A stretch of DNA of 64,000 nucleotides from Elusimicrobiota bacterium (lineage in GTDB: Bacteria > Elusimicrobiota > Elusimicrobia > UBA1565): assembly GCA_016196755.1 (NCBI GenBank), contig JACPXC010000004.1, forward strand, positions 62,001 through 126,000. Reading direction: 5' to 3'. The notes beneath the pieces were generated by a model that saw only the letters and a list, made by a program, of their open reading frames with translations, ran no database searches and was not told where the DNA came from. This document shows positions 28,712 through 35,504 of this stretch, piece after piece (within the stretch, counting starts at the first letter, position 1; each line of letters opens with the position of its first letter). A program made the translations under genes and the position numbers.

Positions 28712-29221
28712 TCAGTTGATCGAGCCGGCGATCTCGCGGTGGGTCCGCCGGTACTCGCTGACGGGCACCGGGAGGTAGAGCCGCGCGCCGTTGACGCCGC
28801 CCAGGGCGGCGGCGGCGGCCTCGAGCGCCAGCACCGAGAACACCAACGGGCCGGAGAAAGCCAGGGCGAACGCGCCGCCCAGCGTGCTGGCAGGGAAGTA
28901 CAGCGCCACCAGGGCGGAGGCGGCCCAGCAGACCAGGCCGAAGATGACCCCGTCGGAGCGCCGGCCGCTGTCCGAGAGCCGGCTGGCGAACCACCCGCCG
29001 ACGTAGAAGGCCGGGACGCCGGAGGCCAGCGTCCAGCGCGCGCCGGCCGTCCCGGGAGCCAGGGCGGCGTCCACGCCCGCGGGCAGATAGCCCAGGCCGA
29101 CGCCCAGGACGTTGCAGGCGCCCAGGATCGCCGTCGTCATCGCGACGCCGGCGAAGATGGAAGGCCAGCGCAGTCGCGGGCCCGTCACCGACATGTACGA
29201 GGGGTATTCCATCGCTCTCAT
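28712..29221 (-). CDS. hypothetical four-helix membrane protein
   Basis: The product is 169 residues with four predicted membrane helices (about 20-45, 65-85, 95-112 and 118-142). The start at ATG 29221 is well supported by AAAGGAGG 5 bases upstream, one of the few clear leadered starts here. The sequence FYVGGWFASRLSDSGRRSDG resembles the soluble loop of small bacterial membrane proteins, but I cannot name a family. It lies 17 bases before the glycosyltransferase gene. Confidence 0.75.
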   Translation of the reverse strand: MRAMEYPSYMSVTGPRLRWPSIFAGVAMTTAILGACNVLGVGLGYLPAGVDAALAPGTAGARWTLASGVPAFYVGGWFASRLSDSGRRSDGVIFGLVCWAASALVALYFPASTLGGAFALAFSGPLVFSVLALEAAAAALGGVNGARLYLPVPVSEYRRTHREIAGSIN

Positions 29222-29254
29222 GACCGCCTCCTTTCCGCGGCTATAGCATCGCAG

Positions 29255-30328
29255 TCAGCGGGCGGTCTTGGCCATGGCGTGGGCGTCACGCTTTCTCGAC
29301 TCCGGCGGCGATGCCCCCTCCCCGGCGGCCGGCCAGCTCTTGAGCAGCGAGATGAGCATCGCCGCCAGGCTGGGCCCTATGAAGACCCCGAGGAGCCCGA
29401 ACACGCGCAGGCCGCCGACGACGGCGAAGAGGCCCACCAAGGGGTGCATGCCGGCCCGGCCGCGCAGGACCAGCGGCCGGACCAGGTTGTCGGAGAGCCC
29501 GGCCGCCAGCCCGAACGCGGCCATGCAGGCCATCCGCGCGGGCGAGCCTTCGGAGCGCAGGAAGAGGAGGGCCGCCGCCGTCGCCGGGACCGAGCCGATC
29601 AGGGGCATCCAGGAGAAGATGAAGGTCAGGGCTCCGGCCAGGAAGGCCGCCGGGACGCCGAGGACCAGGTAGGCCAGGCCGATCACCGCCGCCTGGACGG
29701 ACGCGGCGGCAAAGCCGGCCACGACCGCGGAGACCGTGGTCTCCCGGAAGGACTCGATGAGGTCCTCCTGCACCGTCCGCTCGAGGGCGCCCAGGCCGAG
29801 CACCCACTCCATGAAAGTCCGGCCGTCGAGCAGGAGGAAGTACAGCGCGACCACGGAGAGGAGGAGCTGGAGGGCGAACTCCGGGACGCCCATCCCGAGC
29901 TTCAGGATGGCGGCGCTGGCCGAGCGTCCGGCCGATCGCAGCGAGCTCCGGATCTCCGTGCCGGTGATCCCCAGCCCCGAGGCCAGGTTCCGGAGCTGCG
30001 GGCGGTCGTGCAAGGCGTCGCTCAGCGAACGCGGGACGGAGTCCTTGAACCCGGCTAGCTCGCGGCCGAGCTGCCGCCCCTCGCGCGCGGCGAGGACCGA
30101 GAGGCCCGCCGCCGGCCCGATGAGGAGGAGCGCGACGAGGGTCGTCAGCGAAGCGGCCGTGGTCCGGGGTCCCCAGCCCCGGTCCCGGAGCCAGCGCTTG
30201 GCCGGGTAGGCCAGCATGGCCAGCATCCCCCCTACGTAGAGCGCGAGAAGGTAGGGGCCCATCATCCAGAGGACGGCGGCGAGGCAGGCCAGGAGGATGA
30301 CCTTGAAGGCGGTGTAGCGGGACCTCAC
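29255..30328 (-). CDS. AI-2E family transporter (PerM-like)
   Basis: The product is 357 residues from GTG 30328. Helices fall in the pattern of the AI-2E/PerM family: two N-terminal hairpins, an extracytoplasmic amphipathic stretch, then a membrane half with PAAFLAGALTFIFSWMPLIGS and GLSDNLVRPLVLRGR. Members export small molecules or sodium; the substrate is unknown. The open frame extends far upstream without a stop, but that part is antisense to the zinc-ribbon gene. CATACT lies 6 bases before the GTG. Confidence 0.87.
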   Translation of the reverse strand: MRSRYTAFKVILLACLAAVLWMMGPYLLALYVGGMLAMLAYPAKRWLRDRGWGPRTTAASLTTLVALLLIGPAAGLSVLAAREGRQLGRELAGFKDSVPRSLSDALHDRPQLRNLASGLGITGTEIRSSLRSAGRSASAAILKLGMGVPEFALQLLLSVVALYFLLLDGRTFMEWVLGLGALERTVQEDLIESFRETTVSAVVAGFAAASVQAAVIGLAYLVLGVPAAFLAGALTFIFSWMPLIGSVPATAAALLFLRSEGSPARMACMAAFGLAAGLSDNLVRPLVLRGRAGMHPLVGLFAVVGGLRVFGLLGVFIGPSLAAMLISLLKSWPAAGEGASPPESRKRDAHAMAKTAR

Positions 30329-30334
30329 CCGCTC

Positions 30335-30340
30335 AGTATG
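30335..30340 (-). promoter_or_regulatory. predicted start-proximal -10 box
   Basis: CATACT on the minus strand, 6 bases before GTG 30328 of the AI-2E family gene. Confidence 0.35.
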
Positions 30341-30415
30341 GCTCGGGCGGCGCCTGGATTCGTATTCTGGTCCTGCTACGTTTTCGTGACTATTGCGGCG
30401 CTCCACGGCCGGGGC

Positions 30416-30421
30416 TACACT
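30416..30421 (+). promoter_or_regulatory. predicted start-proximal -10 box
   Basis: TACACT, 6 bases before GTG 30428. It supports the shorter start of the zinc-ribbon gene, because the longer frame would begin upstream of the promoter. Confidence 0.4.
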
Positions 30422-30427
30422 GCTGGT

Positions 30428-31294
30428 GTGAGCTGCCCGAGCTGCGGCGCGGCCTGCGCCGAGGCCCTGCCCGCCTGCCCGGCTTGCGGGGTAGACTTCC
30501 TCAAGTGGGCGTCGCGCTCGGGCGCGGCGGCGCCGGCGGCGAGGACTCCCGCCGCTAGCCGCCCTGGGCTGCCGACCGTGGTTGCGACGAGTCTGGTGCT
30601 GGGGGCGATGGCCTTGTCCTATCGGTCCAAGCCTCCCCCCGCGCCCTCGCCGACGGCCGCTCCGGCGCGGACGCCGGCCCCCCGCCGGGCACGGTCCCGC
30701 GCGGCCCTTCCGCCTCCCGTCCCAGTCACGGCGCGCGACGCGGAGAGCCGCCTGGCCCCGATGCTGGTCCGGGCGCGGACCGAGGCGCAGGTCTATGGGG
30801 CGGCCCCCCTTGCCGCCTCCGACCTCGTGGCGTTCTACGCCCAGGGGGCCTACGACCTCAGCGAGTACCGGTTGGCCGACCTGGCCAAGGAGGCGGGCCT
30901 GCCTCCGCCGCCGGTCCTCGACGTCGCCCGGGGCGAGGGCTTCGGCCCCTATAAGGCGCTGGTAGGCGGACAATGGCGCTACGGCGGCCTTCCTACCGAC
31001 GGTGGGCGCGTCGCCGAATGCTGGCAGCGCGGGGTTCGCGAGGGCGGCTGGGTCCGCCTGCACTGGCAGCCGCGCTTCCGGCGCTGGAGCCGCTATGAGG
31101 AGAACGAGGCCCTGCGCCTGTTCAAGGGCTACGTCGACCGGACGCTCTCGGGTCACCAGGAGGACGCCGACCGGGCGGCCGCCCTGCCACGGCTCATCGA
31201 CCCGCGGCTCTCGGCGGAGGCCAAGAAGCGCGCCCTGCGCGAGTCGTACCGCACGGCCGCCATGCGCGAGGGGGCCCTGGCCGCGCTCGAGTAG
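30428..31294 (+). CDS. zinc-ribbon hypothetical protein
   Basis: The product is 288 residues from GTG 30428. It opens with a double zinc-ribbon knuckle (CPSCG...CPACG within the first 22 residues), then one membrane helix at about 48-65 (LPTVVATSLVLGAMALSY), a Pro/Ala-rich linker and a conserved-looking C-terminal domain from about residue 100 rich in Arg and Trp. No known enzyme motif is seen. The gene is divergent from the AI-2E gene and convergent with tonB. Zinc-ribbon-plus-helix proteins of this kind are usually annotated as unknown. Confidence 0.75.
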   Translation: MSCPSCGAACAEALPACPACGVDFLKWASRSGAAAPAARTPAASRPGLPTVVATSLVLGAMALSYRSKPPPAPSPTAAPARTPAPRRARSRAALPPPVPVTARDAESRLAPMLVRARTEAQVYGAAPLAASDLVAFYAQGAYDLSEYRLADLAKEAGLPPPPVLDVARGEGFGPYKALVGGQWRYGGLPTDGGRVAECWQRGVREGGWVRLHWQPRFRRWSRYEENEALRLFKGYVDRTLSGHQEDADRAAALPRLIDPRLSAEAKKRALRESYRTAAMREGALAALE

Positions 31295-31300
31295 CCCCGC

Positions 31301-32020
31301 TCAGTTCGACTTGAACTGGACGTGCACGTTGAGGAACTTCTCCCGGAAAGCCGGCGGCAGGGGCGGCAAGGGGGCGGAGGCGCGGACCGCGGACGAGGCC
31401 GCGTAGTCGAAGGCGCGGTCCCCCGAGGTCTCCTCGATGCGGACGTCGACGATCGTCCCGTCGCGCAGGATCGAGAACATCACCAGGCACTCGGCCGGGC
31501 CGGGCGGCATCTTCTCCGACCAGCGCGCCCACAGCTTCTGGCGCAGGCTGGTCAGGTACCAGGGATACGGGAAGTCGGGCATGTCGGCGGAGACGGACGC
31601 CGCCCCCAAGGCCTCGGAGGCGGCACTTCCTCGCGGTAACGCTCGGTCGCCGATCGTGGTTGGCGCGGGCGGCGTCGTCTCGGGGGGCCGCTTATCGGGG
31701 CGGGCGGCGTCGAGGAAAGTCGGCTTCGGAAGCGGCTTCGCGAAGGACGGCTTCAGGTTGAAGGTGTCCGGGTCCTTCTGGCGCTCGGGCTTGGCGAAGG
31801 TCGGGGCCGGCAGGGGCGCGGCCGAGGGCGCCGGCAGGGGATCCCCTCCCTGGCGGTTGAGGATGGCGCTCGAGGCGCCCACGAAGTCGATTCGGTAGAC
31901 TTGCGGCGGGGGCTTGCTCGGCGCCCGCGAGACGAGGACGGCGGCGGCGAGGAAGGCGAGGTGGACGCCCGCGGATTTCTTAAGGTAGGGGACGATCGAC
32001 GCCGGGGCCGCGGGGGTCAT
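31301..32020 (-). CDS. TonB-type energy transducer
   Basis: The product is 239 residues: an N-terminal membrane anchor (about 17-33), a Pro-rich periplasm-spanning linker (APTFAKP, KPLPKPTF) and a C-terminal TonB fold (about 150-239, ECLVMFSILRDGTIVDVRIEE). It links inner-membrane proton flow through ExbB/ExbD to outer-membrane receptors or, as TolA, to envelope constriction. It is third in the operon. Residues about 124-141 of the linker are encoded by a 54-bp repeat also found in the gene at 62143, including a rare TTA codon. Confidence 0.88.
   Translation of the reverse strand: MTPAAPASIVPYLKKSAGVHLAFLAAAVLVSRAPSKPPPQVYRIDFVGASSAILNRQGGDPLPAPSAAPLPAPTFAKPERQKDPDTFNLKPSFAKPLPKPTFLDAARPDKRPPETTPPAPTTIGDRALPRGSAASEALGAASVSADMPDFPYPWYLTSLRQKLWARWSEKMPPGPAECLVMFSILRDGTIVDVRIEETSGDRAFDYAASSAVRASAPLPPLPPAFREKFLNVHVQFKSN
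31598..31651. repeat. 54-bp dispersed repeat, copy A (inside tonB-type gene)
   Basis: It matches 62958-63011 at 52 of 54 positions (differences at 31609 and 31636). The core reads GGCGGCACTTCCTCGCGGTA on the plus strand. Here it is translated from the minus strand as DRALPRGSAASEALGAA; the other copy is translated from the plus strand. Both strands are open. Confidence 0.9.
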
Positions 32021-32044
32021 GGGGCTAAGACACCGCGGGGCCGC

Positions 32045-32455
32045 TCAGCGTTCCGCCTGCTGGACGCCCAGACCGAGCTTGCCGACCCCGAGCTTCTTGG
32101 CCACGTCGAGGACTTGGACCACGCGCTGGACCGCCACGGACTTGTCCGCCTGGACGAGCACCGTCTTCCGGGCGGCCTTGCCGACCTTGAGCGCCAGCTC
32201 GCTCTCCAGCGCCTCGAGCCGCACCGGGCGGCCGTCGAGCGTGATGTTGCCGCGCGCGTCGATCTGCAGGCTGACCGTGGCGTCGTTGTCGCCCGGGACC
32301 CCCTGGGCCGAGGCGGGAAGCCGCACGGTCAACTGGTGCTGGACCAAGACCGGGGTCAGCACCATGAAGATGATGACCAGGATCAGCGACACGTCGATGA
32401 GCGGGATCAGGTTCATCTCGGTGATGGGCCTGCGCCGCTCGAAGCGTCCGTGCAT
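32045..32455 (-). CDS. exbD: ExbD/TolR biopolymer transport protein
   Basis: The product is 136 residues with one membrane helix at about 14-35 containing LIPLIDVSLILVIIFMV, where the Asp of the family proton path is present, and a periplasmic ExbD domain ending KLGVGKLGLGVQ. It forms the proton channel with the ExbB/TolQ protein encoded 1 base upstream and is followed by the tonB-type gene. Confidence 0.93.
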   Translation of the reverse strand: MHGRFERRRPITEMNLIPLIDVSLILVIIFMVLTPVLVQHQLTVRLPASAQGVPGDNDATVSLQIDARGNITLDGRPVRLEALESELALKVGKAARKTVLVQADKSVAVQRVVQVLDVAKKLGVGKLGLGVQQAER

Positions 32456-32456
32456 G

Positions 32457-33074
32457 CTATTTCGCCGTCAGCTTCTCGAGGATCTCGTCGACGAGCCAGC
32501 GCATCTCGTCCTGGAAGCGGTTGGCGCGGGTCGTGAAGTAGTTGTAGGCCAGGACCGCCGGGATGGCGACAAACAGCCCGGCCGCCGTGCCGACCAGCGC
32601 CTCGGCGATGCCGACCGCCACCACGCCGGGACCGGCGTTGGCGGCGCCCGCCAGGTCGCGGAAGGCGCGCATGACGCCCAAGACGGTGCCGAAGAGGCCC
32701 ACGAACGGCGCCACGCTGCCCACCGTGCCCAGCACGGGCAGGCCGTTCTCGAGCAGGGCCACCTCGCGCTCGAGCACGCGCTCGGTGGCCGCCCGGCGCT
32801 CGGTCAGGCCCTCATGGCCGCTGAGGCTGGCAAGGACGACCGACGCCGCGGGTCCCGGGCGCTGGCGGCAGTGCGCCATCAGCTCCTTGAGCTGATTCTT
32901 GGCGAGGTGGCCCTTGGCCTCGGCCAGGAAGGCGTCGAGACCGCCCATCGCCCGGCTGTAGACGTTGAAGCGCTGCCAGATGAGGGCCAGGCAGTAGAGG
33001 GAGGCGGCGGCCAGGACGGCCAGCGTGAGGCCGCCAGCCTTCAAGACGTCGAGGATGCCGAACTGAATGGCCAT
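32457..33074 (-). CDS. exbB: MotA/TolQ/ExbB proton-channel protein
   Basis: The product is 205 residues with three membrane helices. The family signature LPVLGTVGSVAPFVGLFGTV occurs near residues 113-132 and VAIPAVLAYNYF at the third helix. It builds the pentameric proton channel around ExbD. It is the first gene of the exbB-exbD-tonB operon, with CATAAT 8 bases before its ATG. Confidence 0.93.
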   Translation of the reverse strand: MAIQFGILDVLKAGGLTLAVLAAASLYCLALIWQRFNVYSRAMGGLDAFLAEAKGHLAKNQLKELMAHCRQRPGPAASVVLASLSGHEGLTERRAATERVLEREVALLENGLPVLGTVGSVAPFVGLFGTVLGVMRAFRDLAGAANAGPGVVAVGIAEALVGTAAGLFVAIPAVLAYNYFTTRANRFQDEMRWLVDEILEKLTAK

Positions 33075-33082
33075 CGCGCGCG

Positions 33083-33088
33083 ATTATG
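33083..33088 (-). promoter_or_regulatory. predicted -10 box of exbB-exbD-tonB
   Basis: CATAAT on the minus strand, 8 bases before ATG 33074. It is divergent from the asparaginase promoter, the two hexamers being only 11 bases apart. Confidence 0.4.
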
Positions 33089-33099
33089 CCAAATTCTTG

Positions 33100-33105
33100 T
33101 AGCAT
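33100..33105 (+). promoter_or_regulatory. predicted start-proximal -10 box
   Basis: TAGCAT, 6 bases before GTG 33112 of the asparaginase gene. Confidence 0.35.
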
Positions 33106-33111
33106 TCCGGG

Positions 33112-33603
33112 GTGAGCGTCCTCGTCCTGGTCACCGGCGGCACCTTCGACAAGGAGTACGACGAGCGCCGGGGCCGGCTCTACTTCAAGGCCACCCACCT
33201 TCCGGAGATGCTGGACCGCGGGCGCTGCCGCGTCCCGGTCCGCCTGCGCCGCCTCATGATGAAGGACAGCCTGTTCATGACCCCGGCCGACCGGAACAAG
33301 GTCCTGGCCGCCTGCCAGGCCGCCCGCGAGAAGCGCATCGTGGTCACCCACGGCACCGACACCATGGTCGAGACCGCTAGGCTCCTTGGCCGCGCGCTTG
33401 AAGGCTCCGGAAAGACCGTCGTCCTCACCGGGGCCATGGTCCCCTACGCCTTCGGCTCCTCGGACGGACTCTTCAACCTGGGCGCCGCGCTGGCCTATGC
33501 GAACTCCCTCCCCCCCGGCGTCTGGGTGGCTATGAACGGCCAAGCCCACGCCTTCGACCGCGTCCGCAAGGACCGCCGGTTGTCTAGCTTCGTCCCCGCT
33601 TGA
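33112..33603 (+). CDS. short asparaginase-domain protein
   Basis: The product is 163 residues from GTG 33112. It corresponds to the N-terminal domain of L-asparaginase: LVTGGTFDKEYDER carries the first catalytic Thr, VVTHGTDTMVETA the Thr-Asp pair, and VVLTGAMVPYA follows. Full asparaginases have about 330 residues; single-domain proteins of this length are widespread and the end looks natural. It may hydrolyse asparagine or a related amide. The stop lies 2 bases before the transposase element. Confidence 0.85.
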   Translation: MSVLVLVTGGTFDKEYDERRGRLYFKATHLPEMLDRGRCRVPVRLRRLMMKDSLFMTPADRNKVLAACQAAREKRIVVTHGTDTMVETARLLGRALEGSGKTVVLTGAMVPYAFGSSDGLFNLGAALAYANSLPPGVWVAMNGQAHAFDRVRKDRRLSSFVPA

Positions 33604-33605
33604 AC

Positions 33606-33635
33606 CCGGTGCCAGGCACCTGAACTTTTCAACTT
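33606..33635 (+). repeat. left inverted repeat of transposase element
   Basis: Thirty bases beginning CCGGTGCCAGGCACCT, two mismatches from the reverse complement of 34510-34539. Confidence 0.9.
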
Positions 33636-33663
33636 CCGTGGGAACTTTTTTCGCTGTTTTGCG

Positions 33664-33669
33664 TATATA
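33664..33669 (+). promoter_or_regulatory. predicted start-proximal -10 box of the transposase gene
   Basis: TATATA, 5 bases before the ATG at 33675. Confidence 0.4.
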
Positions 33670-33674
33670 CGGGT

Positions 33675-34508
33675 ATGGGGAGAGGAAAGAGGATCAATGC
33701 TGCCGGACTAATCATGCACGTGGTCGCCAGGGGAAACAACCGGGAGACCATCTTCCGAAATGCATCAGACTATCTCCTGTTCGAGCGTCTCCTAATGCAA
33801 TCGTGCGCCAAGTTTAATGCCGCGCTCCTGACTCATACTCTCATGCCGAATCATCCTCACATGTTGATTCGGCCCACGGACGACAATCTCCCTGCGATCA
33901 TGCATCGGACGATGAGTGTCTACGCCCGGGAATGGAACAAGGAGAATGGCCGCGTCGGACACGTCTTCGAGAAGCGTTACTGGGCCAGGGCGGTCTTGAA
34001 CGACTCTTCCCTGCTGCGCGCCTCGCGCTACATCCATCGGAATCCGATCGAAGCCGGCCTAGTCTCCCGGGCGGAGGATTGGCGTTGGAGCGGTATGGGG
34101 ATATATAGCGGTCTCCGCGAGAACTACGGGTTGGATACCGGACCGATATTGAAGGCGATCGGCTCCGGCGGCGGCCCTGCTTACAGCGAGTTCGTGAACG
34201 GTGGACGAGATCCTGAGTGCTGCGATGACTGGTATGCGGAGGAGGCGGCTTCCGTTTGCGTTCGGGCTGAGGGACGTGTGGTGCCGGACCACTTGAGGGA
34301 GCGCTCTCTCGAGATTCTCGCGGAGATGGCGAAAGACTTCGGCTTGTCCAAGGATGTCTGGGGAGGTCAAAGGCGCCCGAGACGCGTCGTCGAATTGCGG
34401 AGAATGGCTGCCGGAAGGCTTCGCAAGGAGTTGCGCCTGACGTTGACGGAGATTGCCGGGCTCATTGGAGTCACTCCCACGGCGGTCTCGAAGATGCTGG
34501 GTGATTGA
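33675..34508 (+). CDS. REP-associated tyrosine transposase-like protein (Y1_Tnp)
   Basis: The product is 277 residues. The N-terminal Y1 transposase domain has the HUH motif variant LMPNHPHMLIRP, the conserved RYIHRNPIEAGL block and an upstream VVARGNNRETIF strand. The exact catalytic Tyr cannot be fixed by eye; several lie between residues 110 and 130. The C-terminal part (about 205-277) is a DnaA-like or helix-turn-helix domain (LTEIAGLIGVTPTAVSKML). Such proteins act on single-stranded hairpins, here probably the GTGCC palindromes at its ends. Composition differs from its neighbours. Confidence 0.9.
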   Translation: MGRGKRINAAGLIMHVVARGNNRETIFRNASDYLLFERLLMQSCAKFNAALLTHTLMPNHPHMLIRPTDDNLPAIMHRTMSVYAREWNKENGRVGHVFEKRYWARAVLNDSSLLRASRYIHRNPIEAGLVSRAEDWRWSGMGIYSGLRENYGLDTGPILKAIGSGGGPAYSEFVNGGRDPECCDDWYAEEAASVCVRAEGRVVPDHLRERSLEILAEMAKDFGLSKDVWGGQRRPRRVVELRRMAAGRLRKELRLTLTEIAGLIGVTPTAVSKMLGD

Positions 34509-34509
34509 A

Positions 34510-34539
34510 AAGTTAAAAAGTTAAGGTGCCTGGCACCGG
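34510..34539 (-). repeat. right inverted repeat of transposase element
   Basis: Thirty bases ending GGTGCCTGGCACCGG. It contains the oleD stop codon (34521-34523). Confidence 0.9.
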
Positions 34540-35504
34540 TAGGAAGCTGCGAGACGGGTTAGGCCTTCCTTGATAGAGACCGTGGGGACGTAGCCCAGGT
34601 CGCGGCGGGCGGCGGTGAGGTCGAAGTAGTGGTGGGTGGTGAGCTCCTCGGCCATGAAGCGGGTCATGCGCGGCTCGCTCTCGATACCGAGAAAGCGATA
34701 GACGTCCTCCAGCACGGCTCCGGCCAGGCGCGCGCCGGCCGGGCTGATCGTCTTGGTCACGGGCGGGGCTCCTGCGGCGTCCAGCATCCGGGCGATGAGG
34801 TCCCAGAGCGGCAGCGGTTCACCGTTGGAGATGAAGTAGGCTTTGCCGCCCACGGCGGGCAGGCGCTCGGCGGCGGCGAGGTGGGCGTCGACGGCGTTGT
34901 CGATGTAGGTGGAGTCGACCAGGCAGACCTTGCCCGTGATGCGCCGCAGGCTGCCCGTCCGGGCCCGGGCGGCCAGGCGCGGGACGATGTGGTTGTCGCC
35001 GGGGCCCCAGACCAGATGCGGCCGCAAGGCGACGACGGCTAGGCCGGAGTCGTTGGCAGAGAGCGCGATGGACTCGGACAGCGCCTTGGTCTCCGGATAA
35101 GGCGCGAGGAATCTCCCGCCCACGGGCGTCGACTCGTCGACGTTCTCGAGGTCCCGCCCGCCTAGGATGCTGGGCGAACTCGTGAAGACGAGGCGGCGGA
35201 TGGACTGCCTGCGGCAGGCCGCCACGACGTTTCGCGTGCCGAGGACGTTGGAGCGCTGGAACTCCTCGTAAGGTCCCCAGACCCCGGCCTTCGCGCCGAC
35301 GTGGAAGACGACGTCGACCCCGGCGGCGGCCCGGTCGACCGCCTCGGCGTCGCCCAAGTCCCCGCGCAGCATCTGCGCGCCGGCGGCGCGGACCGCCGGG
35401 TAGTCGCCGCGCGCGAAGCCGCGCACTTCCCAGCCTTTCTCGAGCAGTCGACGCGCGAGGGCGCCGCCCAGAAAGCCCCCGGCGCCGGTGACCAGCGCCT
35501 TCAC
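34521..35504 (-). CDS. oleD: OleD: NADPH-dependent 2-alkyl-3-ketoalkanoate reductase
   Basis: The product is 327 residues, an extended short-chain dehydrogenase. The N-terminal VTGAGGFLG is the nucleotide-binding loop; FTSSPSI carries the active Ser and YPETK gives Tyr136 and Lys140. OleD reduces the beta-keto acid made by OleA to a beta-hydroxy acid. The start is GTG 35504, overlapping the oleC stop (GTGA). It is last in the pfa-ole operon. Its final codons (CQAP and stop) lie inside the inverted repeat of the transposase element, so the native C-terminus has been replaced; the catalytic core is intact. Confidence 0.9.
   Translation of the reverse strand: MKALVTGAGGFLGGALARRLLEKGWEVRGFARGDYPAVRAAGAQMLRGDLGDAEAVDRAAAGVDVVFHVGAKAGVWGPYEEFQRSNVLGTRNVVAACRRQSIRRLVFTSSPSILGGRDLENVDESTPVGGRFLAPYPETKALSESIALSANDSGLAVVALRPHLVWGPGDNHIVPRLAARARTGSLRRITGKVCLVDSTYIDNAVDAHLAAAERLPAVGGKAYFISNGEPLPLWDLIARMLDAAGAPPVTKTISPAGARLAGAVLEDVYRFLGIESEPRMTRFMAEELTTHHYFDLTAARRDLGYVPTVSIKEGLTRLAASYRCQAP

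Larger units (their letters stand above)
33606..34539 (+). mobile_element. Y1 (REP-associated-type) transposase element with 30-bp inverted repeats
   Basis: A 934-bp unit bounded by 33606-33635 and 34510-34539, which are inverted copies matching at 28 of 30 positions. Each end carries the palindrome GTGCC-N-GGCAC (33609-33619 and 34526-34536) followed by an AACTTTT-AACTT stretch. A single transposase lies inside. Its base composition is visibly less GC-rich than the flanks, which supports acquisition. The right repeat supplies the last codons and the stop of oleD. Confidence 0.85.

Noticed and set aside
30329-31156. Upstream extension of the AI-2E transporter frame
   Set aside because: That part is antisense to the zinc-ribbon gene and low-complexity. 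The membrane protein begins at GTG 30328, where CATACT lies 6 bases upstream.
33112-33603. Asparaginase truncated by the transposase element
   Set aside because: The stop lies before the inverted repeat, and single-domain proteins of this length are common, so it looks complete.
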